64,000 nt of DNA from Aestuariibius violaceus (GTDB taxonomy: Bacteria > Pseudomonadota > Alphaproteobacteria > Rhodobacterales > Rhodobacteraceae): the NCBI RefSeq assembly GCF_040779325.2, contig NZ_JBFONT020000002.1, positions 186,001 through 250,000 on the forward strand, in the 5' to 3' direction. Numbering within the stretch: position 1 is the first letter of the stretch; the number at the start of each line of letters is the position of its first letter. Below are positions 35,763-44,715 of this stretch, piece by piece. The notes under the pieces are model-generated. The model made no database searches, was not told the DNA's origin, and was given only the letters and a program-made list of their open reading frames with translations. Position numbers and translations under genes: made by a program.

Positions 35763-37111
35763 GCGGTGTTGAGGTTGCCCTGATCGGGTTTGGACTGATG
35801 CTTTTGGGCATCTTCCTGCGTGTGCCGATAGCTGTCGCCATGGCGCTGACGGGGTTCATCGGCGTTTGGGTCGTGCGGGGCACGCCAGCGCCGCCGCTCG
35901 CCCAGCTGAAGACGCTGACCTACGACACGTTTTCCAGCTATTCGCTCTCCATCGTACCGCTCTTCCTGCTGATGGGGCAGTTTGCGACGAAATCCGGCAT
36001 GTCGGCGGCGCTGTTTCAGGCGGCATCGGATTGGCTGGGCCACCGGAAGGGGGGCGTGGCCATGGCGGCTGTCGGAGCTTGTGCGGGGTTCGGAGCGGTT
36101 TGCGGATCGTCACTCGCCACGGCATCCACCATGGGGCAGGTGGCGCTGCCCGAGATGCGCCAACGGGGCTATTCCGATGCGCTGTCGACCGGGGTGCTCG
36201 CGGCGGGCGGGACGCTGGGGATCCTGATTCCGCCCTCGATCATCCTCGTCATCTACGCGATCCTGACCGAGCAGAACATCGTCAAGATGTTCATCGCCGC
36301 GCTGATCCCCGGGATCCTGGCCGCACTTGGCTATATGCTGACCGTCGCGATCTATGTCCGCGTCGTCAAAGGAGCAGCCGGGACGGCTGACCGTGTGCCC
36401 TACGCCCAACGGTTCCGGTCACTGGCCAAGACGTGGCCTGTCATCCTGATCTTCGCCCTCGTCATGTACGGCATCGCGGGGGATTGGGACTGGAGCAATC
36501 CAGGACCCGATGCACTGTTCACGCCGACTGAGGGCGCCGCGGTCGGCGCGGTCTTGGCGGGGCTCTATGGTGTTCTGACCGGGGATCTGACGAAGGATGC
36601 TTTCCTCGCCGCGATCCTGGAGACAGCGCAGGCCACCGCGATGATCTTCTTCATTGTCTTCGGCGCGGCGCTGTTCAATTCCTTCCTCGCCACCACCCGC
36701 GCACCGCAGATGATGGCGGAATGGGTGACGGGGCAGGGCTTCGCGCCACTGACCGTCCTGATCGCGATGCTCTTGGCCTATCTCGTCTTCGGCTGCGTGA
36801 TGGATTCGCTGTCGATGATCCTGCTGACGATTCCGATCTTCTTTCCCATCGTGCAGGCGCTCGATTTCGGTCTGACGCCGGAGGAGACAGCGATATGGTT
36901 CGGCATCCTCGCGCTGATCGTGGTGGAGGTCGGGCTGATCACGCCACCGGTGGGCATGAACCTGTTCATCATCAACCAGGTGGGGCGGGACATCCCGATG
37001 GGCAAGACCTATCGCGGGGTGACGCCCTTCGTCGCCTCGGACCTGGTCCGGGTGGCGATCCTTGTCACCTTCCCGGGGATAACGCTCTGGCTCGTGAGTG
37101 TGATGTTCTAG
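35759..37111 (+). CDS. dctM: TRAP transporter large permease DctM
   Basis: 450-aa transport subunit with about 12 helices that couples sodium flow to uptake. Family motifs: LFLLMGQFATKSGMS, ACAGFGAVCGSSLATAST, GTLGILIPPSIILVIYAI and FGILALIVVEVGLITPPVG. The TTG start overlaps the dctQ stop. A hydrophilic insertion (RVVKGAAGTADRVPYAQRF) lies between the N- and C-terminal halves. The gene closes the dctP-monooxygenase-dctQ-dctM operon, and its end overlaps the convergent cupin gene by 4 bp. Confidence 0.95.
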   Translation: MSGVEVALIGFGLMLLGIFLRVPIAVAMALTGFIGVWVVRGTPAPPLAQLKTLTYDTFSSYSLSIVPLFLLMGQFATKSGMSAALFQAASDWLGHRKGGVAMAAVGACAGFGAVCGSSLATASTMGQVALPEMRQRGYSDALSTGVLAAGGTLGILIPPSIILVIYAILTEQNIVKMFIAALIPGILAALGYMLTVAIYVRVVKGAAGTADRVPYAQRFRSLAKTWPVILIFALVMYGIAGDWDWSNPGPDALFTPTEGAAVGAVLAGLYGVLTGDLTKDAFLAAILETAQATAMIFFIVFGAALFNSFLATTRAPQMMAEWVTGQGFAPLTVLIAMLLAYLVFGCVMDSLSMILLTIPIFFPIVQALDFGLTPEETAIWFGILALIVVEVGLITPPVGMNLFIINQVGRDIPMGKTYRGVTPFVASDLVRVAILVTFPGITLWLVSVMF

Positions 37112-37542
37112 GGAATCTCGAAATCCGGTTCGGCCAGTGTGAAACCGTCGAATGTGAAGCCGGGCGAGACGATGCAGGAGACGAGCGTATAGGGTCCGGT
37201 CGTCTCGGCCGTCTGCCAGTGATGGGCGGGGACGATCACCTGCGGCGCTTGACCCGTCAACGGATCGGGGCCGAGCGTGTGGGGGGCTGCAGGCCCGGCA
37301 TCGCTTTCGGCGATCTGCAGGGTCAACGGACTGCCTGCGTGGAATAGCCACAACTCCGCCGCATCGACCTTGTGCCAGTGGCTGCGCTCGCCCTCGGCCA
37401 GCAGAAACAGGATCGCCGTCGCCATGGGGCGGCCCGGGTTATCCGCGACCCAAGTCTGGCGGTAATGGCCGCCTTCGGGGTGAGGGGCAAGACTGAGGCT
37501 CTGAATGAGGTCGATTGCCGATTTATTGGGCAAACTTGTCAT
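37108..37542 (-). CDS. Cupin domain protein (DUF985)
   Basis: 144-aa single-domain cupin of the YML079-like group. Family features are LAPHPEGGHYRQTW near the N-terminus, AILFLLAEGERSHWHKVDAA with the metal-type histidines, and VPAHHWQTAE, then GFTFDGFTLAE at the end. The biochemical role is unknown; related proteins bind sugars or keto compounds. ATG 37542 gives the conserved start. Not obviously linked to the TRAP operon, from which it is convergent. Confidence 0.87.
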   Translation of the reverse strand: MTSLPNKSAIDLIQSLSLAPHPEGGHYRQTWVADNPGRPMATAILFLLAEGERSHWHKVDAAELWLFHAGSPLTLQIAESDAGPAAPHTLGPDPLTGQAPQVIVPAHHWQTAETTGPYTLVSCIVSPGFTFDGFTLAEPDFEIP

Positions 37543-37614
37543 AGTTTCGGAACGGTATGCAGGCGAAGTTTCATTGAGGTCAGGCAAATACACTCGAAGC
37601 GAGGATCGACCAAA

Positions 37615-38034
37615 ATGAAATATTCTATCGCTGTTATTGCTGCAACTCTGACTGCCGGGTCAGCCATCGCCGAAACGCAGATGGACACAGAGAACCTGAT
37701 CCGCACGCGCGACATCACCGGCGGTGATATCTACACGATGAACGTTGAGGCCGACGATGCGATGTGGGGCGATGACGACGCCTTCGCTGAGATCGATGCG
37801 GAGTGGAACGATATCGGCGAGATCGAGGATGTCATCCTCTCGCGCGACGGCCAGATGATTGGCATCGTCGCGGAGATCGGCGGATTCCTCGATATCGGCG
37901 ACAAGCACGTGATGATCCCGGTCGAAGACGTGAAGCTCGTTCCGGTCGACGATCAAACCTACGCTTACGTCACACGCATGACCGAAGAGCAGCTGGAAGA
38001 GATGGAAAGCGTCGACGAAGGCTGGTGGAACTGA
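37615..38034 (+). CDS. Exported PRC-barrel domain protein
   Basis: 139-aa protein with a signal peptide (MKYSIAVIAATLTAGSAIAE) and a PRC-barrel domain (IGEIEDVILSRDGQMIGIVA ... EIGGFLDIGDKHVMIPVEDV). The mature protein is strongly acidic. PRC-barrel proteins of this exported type are common in marine alphaproteobacteria and have no fixed function. It ends before a shared bidirectional terminator with eno. No RBS of canonical strength is visible (GAGGATCGACCAAA). Confidence 0.82.
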   Translation: MKYSIAVIAATLTAGSAIAETQMDTENLIRTRDITGGDIYTMNVEADDAMWGDDDAFAEIDAEWNDIGEIEDVILSRDGQMIGIVAEIGGFLDIGDKHVMIPVEDVKLVPVDDQTYAYVTRMTEEQLEEMESVDEGWWN

Positions 38035-38060
38035 GCCGTCACGCAAGACCTGAGTTGAGG

Positions 38061-38085
38061 AAGGGGGCCCGACGGCCCCCTTTCT
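38061..38085. terminator. Bidirectional terminator between PRC-barrel gene and eno
   Basis: AAGGGGGCC and GGCCCCCTT form a 9-bp stem with a 4-nt loop, followed by TCTTC on the + strand. It lies between two convergent stops, which suits both genes. Confidence 0.8.
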
Positions 38086-39357
38086 TCATTTCAGGATCGA
38101 CTTTCCGGCATATTGTGCGGTCTCTCCCAGCGACTCCTCGATGCGGATCAACTGATTGTACTTCGCCAGCCGGTCCGAACGGGAGAGGGAGCCGGTCTTG
38201 ATCTGACCGCAATTGGTGGCGACGGCGAGGTCGGCGATCGTGGAATCCTCGGTCTCGCCAGAGCGGTGGGACATCACGCAGGTGAAGCGCGCGCGATGGG
38301 CCATGTCGACCGCCTGCAGCGTCTCGGTCAGGGTGCCGATCTGGTTGACTTTCACCAGCAGCGAGTTGGCCGAGTGCTTTTCGATCCCGTCCTTGAGCCG
38401 GGCGGGGTTCGTCACGAAGAGGTCGTCGCCCACGAGTTGGACCTTGTCGCCGAGGACTTCAGTGAGGGTCGCCCAGCCGTCCCAGTCATCCTCGGACATG
38501 CCATCCTCGATCGAGATGATCGGATAGTCGTTCACGAGGGCCTGGAGATAGGAGACGTTTTCGTCCGAGGTCAGAATTTTGTCTTCGCCTGCAAGGTGAT
38601 AGGCGCCGTCCTTGAAATACTCGGTCGCCGCGCAGTCGAGCGCGAGCACAACGTCGTCTTGGGGTGTGTAGCCCGCCTTTTCGATGGAGCGCAGGATGAA
38701 GTCGAGCGCTTCTCGGGTGGAGGAGAGATTGGGGGCAAAGCCGCCCTCATCGCCGATGCCGGTGTTGTGGCCGGCCTCTGACAGCTCTTTCTTCAGGGTG
38801 TGGAAGATCTCGGACCCGACGCGCACCGCCTCGCGGATGGAGCCCGCGGCGACCGGCATGATCATGAACTCCTGGATGTCGATCGGGTTGTCCGCGTGTT
38901 CGCCGCCGTTGATGATGTTCATCATGGGCACAGGCAGCAGGCGCGCCGATGTGCCGCCGACATAGCGGAAGAGCGGCTGGGTCGTGAAATCGGCGGCGGC
39001 CTTTGCGGCGGCGAGAGAGACGCCGAGGATCGCGTTGGCGCCGAGGCGGGATTTGTTGTCGGTCCCGTCAAGTTCGATCATCGCCTCATCGATGGCCGCC
39101 TGTTCGGTCGCGTCGATGCCCAGAAGCGCCTCGGCGATCTCACCGTTGACAGAGGCCACCGCCTCCATCACGCCCTTGCCCTTGTAGCGGCCGCCGCCGT
39201 CGCGCTTTTCGACCGCCTCGTAGGCACCCGTCGAGGCCCCGGAGGGAACGGCGGCGCGGCCCATCGTGCCGTCTTCGAGGATCACGTCCACTTCGACCGT
39301 GGGATTGCCCCGGCTGTCGAGGATTTCGCGGGCATGGATGTCGATGATGAGGCTCAT
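38086..39357 (-). CDS. eno: Enolase
   Basis: Glycolytic enzyme interconverting 2-phosphoglycerate and phosphoenolpyruvate; magnesium dependent. N-terminal AREILDSRGNPTVEVDV and the active-site PSGASTGAYEAVE, then metal ligands in ALDCAATEYF, IEDGMSEDDWDGW and QLVGDDLFVT, and the catalytic lysine in LLVKVNQIGTLTE with SHRSGETED. The product is 423 aa, normal. It stands alone between a terminator and the EamA exporter gene. Confidence 0.97.
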   Translation of the reverse strand: MSLIIDIHAREILDSRGNPTVEVDVILEDGTMGRAAVPSGASTGAYEAVEKRDGGGRYKGKGVMEAVASVNGEIAEALLGIDATEQAAIDEAMIELDGTDNKSRLGANAILGVSLAAAKAAADFTTQPLFRYVGGTSARLLPVPMMNIINGGEHADNPIDIQEFMIMPVAAGSIREAVRVGSEIFHTLKKELSEAGHNTGIGDEGGFAPNLSSTREALDFILRSIEKAGYTPQDDVVLALDCAATEYFKDGAYHLAGEDKILTSDENVSYLQALVNDYPIISIEDGMSEDDWDGWATLTEVLGDKVQLVGDDLFVTNPARLKDGIEKHSANSLLVKVNQIGTLTETLQAVDMAHRARFTCVMSHRSGETEDSTIADLAVATNCGQIKTGSLSRSDRLAKYNQLIRIEESLGETAQYAGKSILK

Positions 39358-39397
39358 GGGGCGCGTCCTTTCCGTGGCGTTGCGCCCCTCTTAACGG

Positions 39398-40291
39398 TCA
39401 GGGGCGGGACAGGGAAGCGGCCGGGCGGCGGCGCGCGGCCTGCGCCTCGCGGAGGAGCGTGTAGAGGCCGGATCCGACGATGATCGTGGCGCCGAGATAG
39501 GTGAGCGCGTCGGGGTTTTCAGAGAAGACGAAGATGCCGACGAAGAGCGCGAAGACGAGGCGGCTGTAGCGGAAGGGTGTGACAAAGGCGATGTCGCCGA
39601 TCCGCATCGCGCCGACGATCCAGTAATAGCCCATCACGCCAATGGTCAGCGCACCCGCCAGATAGCCCCAATCGCCGGCATCGGGGAGGACCGGCCCCTG
39701 ACCCATAGCGGCCATCATCGCGACGCCTGCGGGGATAACGGTCGCGAAGGCGTAGGTGGAGAGCTGCATGGAGGAGATGTCGGCGGGCACGCGGCGGGTG
39801 GCGAGGTCGCGGATGGCGAGGCCGAAGACGCCTTGCAGGGCGAAGAGCGATAGCGGCTCGAAATCCGCGGCGCCCGGCCGGATGATGAGGAGGACACCGA
39901 CGAAGCCTACGGCAATGGCCGTCCAGCGGCGCCAGCCGACCTCGGCTCCAAGGAAAAGCGCGGCACCCAGGGTGACGACAAGCGGGGTGGCCTGGAGGAT
40001 CGCGGAGGCGGAGGAAATCGGCGTCAGTGCGATCGCCGTGACGAAGCCCATCGTCCCGATCAATTCGCCCAGGCACCGGAGCTGGACCGCGGGATGGCGC
40101 AGGGCGCCATCGAAAACGCGAGCGCCCGTGGCGCGGGTCAGGGCGGCGAAGATAAGCGCGCCGCCAGTGCCGAGCAGGATAAGGATCTGCCCCACCGGCA
40201 TGGCCGAGGCCATCAGCTTGATGAACATATCCTCAAGCGCGAAGCAGGCCATGGCGGCGGTCATCAGTGCCGCGCCGCGGAGGTTCTCCAT
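39398..40291 (-). CDS. EamA-family (DMT) transporter
   Basis: 297-aa drug/metabolite-type exporter with ten predicted helices in two EamA repeats (about 5-135 and 150-285). The start MENLRGAALMTAAMACFALE and the interior PISSASAILQATPLVVTLGA fit the family. The tail is basic (AQAARRRPAAS). Substrate unknown. One of three EamA genes in this window, the others being at 40858 and 47050, which do not look closely related. Confidence 0.88.
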   Translation of the reverse strand: MENLRGAALMTAAMACFALEDMFIKLMASAMPVGQILILLGTGGALIFAALTRATGARVFDGALRHPAVQLRCLGELIGTMGFVTAIALTPISSASAILQATPLVVTLGAALFLGAEVGWRRWTAIAVGFVGVLLIIRPGAADFEPLSLFALQGVFGLAIRDLATRRVPADISSMQLSTYAFATVIPAGVAMMAAMGQGPVLPDAGDWGYLAGALTIGVMGYYWIVGAMRIGDIAFVTPFRYSRLVFALFVGIFVFSENPDALTYLGATIIVGSGLYTLLREAQAARRRPAASLSRP

Positions 40292-40370
40292 GGGGCGTCC
40301 TTTCGAGGTCCGCTTCAGGCGGTAGAGGCTCGGCCAGGCGGCGGCAAATCAAGGATCGTGATGGGATACA

Positions 40371-40781
40371 TCACTTCTTGAGGGGCACACCGTAGAGCTC
40401 TAGCCGGTGCCCTTTGAGCTTGTAGCCCAGCTTTTCGGCGATCCTTTCCTGAAGCGCCTCGATCTCTTCGTCCACGAACTCGATCACCTCGCCCGATTGC
40501 AGGTCGATCAGGTGGTCGTGGTGGTCGCCACCCGCGATTTCATACCTTGCACGGCCCCCGTCGAATTCGTGCTTTTCAAGGATCCCGGATTCTTCGAACA
40601 GCTTCACCGTCCGGTAGACCGTCGCGATCGAGATCCGGGGATCGCGGGCGGCGGCGCGCGCATAGAGCTCTTCCACATCCGGGTGATCATCGGCCTCTTC
40701 GAGGACGGCGGCGATGGTGCGGCGCTGGTCGGTCATGCGCAGGCCGTTGGCCTCGCAGCGGGAAAGGATCGTGGTCGTCAT
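40371..40781 (-). CDS. fur: Fur-family metal regulator (Fur/Mur type)
   Basis: 136-aa metal-sensing repressor. The N-terminal winged helix carries GLRMTDQRRTIAAVL and ISIATVYRTVKLFEESG. The metal-site histidines are in GDHHDHLIDLQSGEVIEF. The C-x-x-C zinc motif of E. coli Fur (LDCG) is replaced by LQSG, as in alphaproteobacterial Mur/Fur proteins, which respond mainly to manganese with iron control left to Irr and RirA. Divergent from the EamA gene at 40858 with about 75 bp between. Confidence 0.9.
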   Translation of the reverse strand: MTTTILSRCEANGLRMTDQRRTIAAVLEEADDHPDVEELYARAAARDPRISIATVYRTVKLFEESGILEKHEFDGGRARYEIAGGDHHDHLIDLQSGEVIEFVDEEIEALQERIAEKLGYKLKGHRLELYGVPLKK

Positions 40782-40857
40782 CTCGCATCCCGATTTAGCG
40801 GCTCAGACGGGCGGGGGCCAGCTTGACTTGATCCGACCGCCGGGCTTCTGTCCGGCC

Positions 40858-41766
40858 ATGGAAAAGCGGGACAGCATGGATGCGTTCGGGGCGGTCTCGC
40901 TGATCGGGTTTGCTGCCCTCATCGCGTTCAATCAGGTCGTCATCGCCGTGGTGAATGAGGGGTTGCAGCCGGTGTTTTTCGCCGGGTTGCGGTCGGCGGG
41001 GGCGATCCTGCTGATCTGGCTTTGGATGCGGTTCCGCAGGATCCCGGTGATGATCACGCGCGAGACGATCATGCCCGGGCTGGCGATCGGGGCGGTCTTT
41101 GCACTGGAATTTGTCTTTCTCTTCATGGCCTTGGACCTGACGACGGTGTCGCGGACCAGCGTGATCTTCTACACGATGCCGGTCTGGCTGGCGATCGCGG
41201 CGCATTTCTTCGTTCCGGGCGACCGGATCACGCCGGTGAAGGCGCTTGGGCTGGCGCTGGCGCTAGCCGGGACGGCCTGGGCGATCCTCCAGAGACCGGA
41301 TAGCGGGGAGGTGTCCTTGGCCGGAGACCTCTTTGCGCTTGGGGGAGCAATCTGCTGGGCCGCTATTGCGTTCATCGCGAAGGCGACGACGCTGAGGAAC
41401 GTCACACCGCATACGCAGCTTCTCTGGCAAGTCGGGGTGTCGGCACCGATCCTGCTGCTCGCCGCGCCGCTTTTCGGGGATCTGGTGCGAGATCTGCAGC
41501 CTATCCACTTGTGGGGATTGGCGTTTCAGATCGTCGTCGTGGTCAGCGCCGGGTTCCTGTTCTGGCTCTGGCTCCTCTCGATCTACCCGGCGAGCGGTGT
41601 GGCCTCGTTCAGCTTCCTGTCACCGGTCTTTGGCGTGCTGTTCGGCTGGGCGCTGCTGGGCGAGGAGGTGGGGCCGGTGATCTTCGGGGCGCTGGCGCTG
41701 GTGGCGCTGGGGCTGGTGCTGATCAACCGGCCGGCGCGGGCTCAGGTGCCGCAGAAGGTGGCCTGA
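40858..41766 (+). CDS. EamA-family (DMT) transporter
   Basis: 302-aa membrane protein with ten predicted helices in two EamA halves. Visible family segments include VNEGLQPVFFAGLRSAGAIL and the second-half LSIYPASGVASFSFLSPVFG. ATG 40858 is used; ATG 40876 (MDAFGAVSLIGF) would start right at the first helix. Substrate unknown. Its last 25 bp overlap the end of the convergent selO gene. Confidence 0.88.
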   Translation: MEKRDSMDAFGAVSLIGFAALIAFNQVVIAVVNEGLQPVFFAGLRSAGAILLIWLWMRFRRIPVMITRETIMPGLAIGAVFALEFVFLFMALDLTTVSRTSVIFYTMPVWLAIAAHFFVPGDRITPVKALGLALALAGTAWAILQRPDSGEVSLAGDLFALGGAICWAAIAFIAKATTLRNVTPHTQLLWQVGVSAPILLLAAPLFGDLVRDLQPIHLWGLAFQIVVVVSAGFLFWLWLLSIYPASGVASFSFLSPVFGVLFGWALLGEEVGPVIFGALALVALGLVLINRPARAQVPQKVA

Positions 41767-43106
41767 ACGACCTCTTCGGGTTCGGGAGGGGCTTTCAGCG
41801 TCCTGTCCTCGGGGTCTTCATAGGGCCTGGAGAGCGCTTCGTTCAGCGCGTGGAACGGGGCAAAATCGCCGTCCAGCGCGGCGGCGATCATCGCTTCGAT
41901 CCGGTGGTTGCGGGGGATGATCGCGGGATTTGCCGCGGCGGTCGTTGCTGCCGGATCGGGTTCGGAGGCGAGGCGGTCCTGCCAGTCTTTTTGCCACTCG
42001 GCGGGAAGATCGACGCTATCCAACGCACGGAAAGTATTGGTGAAATCCGCTCGCGTCTCGACCATCCAGCTGAGGAGCCGGCCGATCAGCTCGGCATCGT
42101 CGGGCCCGGGATCAGAGATCCCGATCTTCGCGCCGAAGCGGCGGAGCCAGGCCGCCTGGTAATGATCGGCGAAGCCGTTGACGAGGGCTGTGAAGTCCTC
42201 GATCGCGGCGTCCTGATCGGGCATCAGGGGCAGGAGGGCCGTGGCGAACTGGGCGAGGTTCCAGACGGCGATCTGGGGCTGGTTGGCATAGGCATAGCGC
42301 CCCATCTGGTCGATGGAGGAGAACACCGTCTGGGGGTGGTAATCGTCCATGAAGGCGCAGGGGCCGTAATCGATGGTTTCGCCCGAGATCGCGCAATTGT
42401 CCGTGTTCATCACGCCGTGGATGAAGCCGACCGACATCCAGGCGGCGATGAGCTGTGCCTGGGCTTTGACGACGGCTGTGAGCAGGCCGTGCGGGCCGTC
42501 CGCATCGGGGTAATGGCGGGCGATGGCGTGGTCCGTAAGGGCCTGTAATCCCTCGATATCCTGGCGGGCGGCGAGGATCTGGAAGGTGCCGACGCGGATG
42601 TGGCTGGCGGCGACGCGGGTGAGGATCGCGCCCGGCAGTTCGGCCTCGCGAAAGACCGGTTCGCCCGTTGTGACGGCGGCGAGGGCGCGGGTGGTGGGGA
42701 TGCCGAGGGCGTGCATCGCTTCGGAGACGACGTATTCGCGCAGCACGGGGCCGAGCCAGGCGCGGCCGTCGCCCATGCGGCTGTAGGGGGTGCGGCCGGA
42801 GCCCTTGAGCTGGATGTCGCGGCCTGCGACCTCGCCCAGAAGGATCGCGCGGCCGTCGCCCAGCTGGGGATTCCAATGGCCGAACTGGTGGCCCGCGTAG
42901 AGCTGGGCCAAGGGCTCGGCACCGTCAGGAATTTCGTTGCCGGAGAAGATGTTAGCGAGGGTTTCGTTGTTTGGTTTGGTGATGCCAAGCTCTGCCGCCA
43001 GCGCATCGTTGAAGGCGATCAGGCGGGGTTCGGCGACCGGAGTGGGGTCGAGCCGGGTGAAGAGCCGGTCGGGGAGGCGGGCATAGCTGTTGTCGAAGGC
43101 GAACAT
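41742..43106 (-). CDS. selO: Protein adenylyltransferase SelO
   Basis: Pseudokinase-fold enzyme that transfers AMP to Ser, Thr or Tyr of target proteins, linked to redox stress. Family hallmarks are present: LAQLYAGHQFGHWNPQLGDG, the nucleotide-site LKGSGRTPYSRMGDGRA, GVMNTDNCAISGETIDYGPC and the C-terminal ATFCGT. The penultimate-region Cys is encoded as cysteine, as in most bacteria. At 454 aa it is slightly shorter than E. coli YdiU. The convergent overlap with the EamA gene makes the last eight codons shared. Confidence 0.95.
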   Translation of the reverse strand: MFAFDNSYARLPDRLFTRLDPTPVAEPRLIAFNDALAAELGITKPNNETLANIFSGNEIPDGAEPLAQLYAGHQFGHWNPQLGDGRAILLGEVAGRDIQLKGSGRTPYSRMGDGRAWLGPVLREYVVSEAMHALGIPTTRALAAVTTGEPVFREAELPGAILTRVAASHIRVGTFQILAARQDIEGLQALTDHAIARHYPDADGPHGLLTAVVKAQAQLIAAWMSVGFIHGVMNTDNCAISGETIDYGPCAFMDDYHPQTVFSSIDQMGRYAYANQPQIAVWNLAQFATALLPLMPDQDAAIEDFTALVNGFADHYQAAWLRRFGAKIGISDPGPDDAELIGRLLSWMVETRADFTNTFRALDSVDLPAEWQKDWQDRLASEPDPAATTAAANPAIIPRNHRIEAMIAAALDGDFAPFHALNEALSRPYEDPEDRTLKAPPEPEEVVQATFCGT

Positions 43107-43123
43107 TGGCTTGACTTAAGAGC

Positions 43124-43573
43124 TCACATGGCCCGCGTCATCAGGGCGTAGCGGTCGCGGAGGGCGAAACCGGCCTTCTTATAGAGGGATTGGGTGGCCT
43201 TGTCGTCGCGGTCGACCTCAAGGTGGAGCGCTTTGAGATCGGTGTTTTTCAAGGTACGGCAAAGGGTTAGGAGGGCTTCTGTTCCGATGCCGCGGCCGCG
43301 GACGGCGGGGCGGATCCAGATCTCGTCGATGAAGCCGTCGAGGCCGCCCATCTCGATCGACCAGCCGAAGGTGACGACGACGTAGCCGACCGGGGCGCGG
43401 GCGGGGCCGATCAGGTAGGCGGCGCCGTGAGGGCTGCCTTCGAGGAGGGGCAGGAGGGCGGATTTTCGTTGGTCGTCAGTGCGTTGAAGCCCGTATTCCT
43501 CGTGGAACCGGGCGACAAGGCCGGCGAAGATGTCGAGGTCTTCGGGGGCGGCGAGACGGAGGATCGTGCTCAT
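43124..43573 (-). CDS. GNAT-family N-acetyltransferase
   Basis: 149-aa acetyltransferase. The acetyl-CoA binding motif A is seen in IRPAVRGRGIGTEALLTLCR (R-G-x-G-I-G), preceded by a beta strand with MGGLDGFIDEIW and followed by LHLEVDRDDKATQSLYKKAG and FALRDRYALM. Substrate unknown. The ATG overlaps the nucleoside hydrolase stop by 4 bp, so they are co-translated, but the two activities have no evident link. Confidence 0.88.
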   Translation of the reverse strand: MSTILRLAAPEDLDIFAGLVARFHEEYGLQRTDDQRKSALLPLLEGSPHGAAYLIGPARAPVGYVVVTFGWSIEMGGLDGFIDEIWIRPAVRGRGIGTEALLTLCRTLKNTDLKALHLEVDRDDKATQSLYKKAGFALRDRYALMTRAM

Positions 43574-44502
43574 AGCCGGGCCAGCCGGTCGGTGAGGTTG
43601 GCGAAGACGCCGCCCGCGTCGAGATCCCCGATAAAGAGAGCGTTTTCAGGGCGTTGCGTGACGCGCCACCAGTCGGCGACGGTCATGCCGCGGGTCAGGT
43701 CGGAGGTCGTTTCGACCTCGACGTTGATGTGGCGGCCCGAGAAGAGGTCGGGCCAGAGCAGGTAGGCGATGACGCAGGGGTCATGGAGGGGGGCGCCGGG
43801 GGAGGCGTATTTCTCCATATCGAAGCGTTCGAAGAAATGGGTCCAGTCGGCGACGGTCTGGCCGACCCGGGTGCCCAGGTCGCGGAAGGCATCGGCGCGG
43901 TCCCTGGTGACCAGGAATTTATGTGTGCAATCAAGAGGTAAGATGGTCAGCTTGATGCCGGAGGCGAAGACCTCGGCGGCGGCTTCGGGATCGACGTAGA
44001 TGTTGAACTCGGCGGCGGGGGTGATGTTGCCGACCTCGAAATAGGCACCGCCCATGAGGACGATTTCACCAATGTTTTCAGCAAGATCGGGGGCCTTGCG
44101 CAGAGCGGTCGCGATGTTGGTCAGCGGGCCGATGGGGCAGAGCGTCAGGCCGGGGTGGTCGCGGGCGAGGCGGATGATGGCGTCCACGGCATGTTCGTCC
44201 TGAACGGGCATCGTCGGCTCGGGCAGCTCGGCGCCGTCGAGGCCGGTCTTGCCGTGGACGTGTTCGGCGGTGACGAGGGCGCGGACCAGTGGCTTGTCGC
44301 AGCCGGAAAAGACAGGAATGTCAGGGCGTTGGGCCAGTTCGAGGACCTGCCGCGCATTGCGGGTCGTGAGGGGGAGCGGGACGTTTCCGGCGACGGTGGT
44401 GACGGCCAGAAGCTCGAGTTCCGGCGAGGCGAGGGCGAGGAGGATCGCGACGGCGTCATCCTGGCCCGGATCGGTGTCGATGATGATCTTTCGGGTGGCC
44501 AT
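43570..44502 (-). CDS. Inosine/uridine-preferring nucleoside hydrolase
   Basis: 310-aa hydrolase that splits ribonucleosides into base and ribose. The calcium-binding signature IIIDTDPGQDDAVAILLAL is at the N-terminus, followed by VTTVAGNVPLPLTTRNA, and EFNIYVDPEAAAEVF with the conserved N and D residues. Final catalytic region: PLHDPCVIAYLLWP with the active His/Asp. ATG 44502 is preferred; the frame upstream adds an alanine-rich stretch. The element with phased repeats at 44614 lies 111 bp before it. Confidence 0.93.
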   Translation of the reverse strand: MATRKIIIDTDPGQDDAVAILLALASPELELLAVTTVAGNVPLPLTTRNARQVLELAQRPDIPVFSGCDKPLVRALVTAEHVHGKTGLDGAELPEPTMPVQDEHAVDAIIRLARDHPGLTLCPIGPLTNIATALRKAPDLAENIGEIVLMGGAYFEVGNITPAAEFNIYVDPEAAAEVFASGIKLTILPLDCTHKFLVTRDRADAFRDLGTRVGQTVADWTHFFERFDMEKYASPGAPLHDPCVIAYLLWPDLFSGRHINVEVETTSDLTRGMTVADWWRVTQRPENALFIGDLDAGGVFANLTDRLARL

Positions 44503-44613
44503 GGGGCGGGCGTATCCCGCGGTGGGGGCAGCGGCAAGAGGCCCTGCCACAGGTGTTAAGCGGAGATTGACCGCCCGTTTGGCGTGCCGGACGGGGTGCG
44601 ACGGAGAATGGCC

Positions 44614-44705
44614 GCGAATCGTGTGTTAACGCAGGCTTTGCGGGGGATTTGGCGTGTCGGCATCCGGTCGGCATCGCGTCGGCTTTCTGTCGGACATCCG
44701 GACGC
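44614..44705 (-). repeat. Phased 11-bp repeat element B
   Basis: Contains GCGAATCG (44614-44621), GTTAACGC (44625-44632) and 11-bp units at 44651, 44662, 44673, 44684 and 44695 on the + strand (GGCGTGTCGGC, ATCCGGTCGGC, ATCGCGTCGGC, TTTCTGTCGGA, CATCCGGACGC). Parts and order match element A at 24604. It lies upstream of the minus-strand nucleoside hydrolase gene. Confidence 0.65.
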
Positions 44706-44715
44706 AACATCGGCC

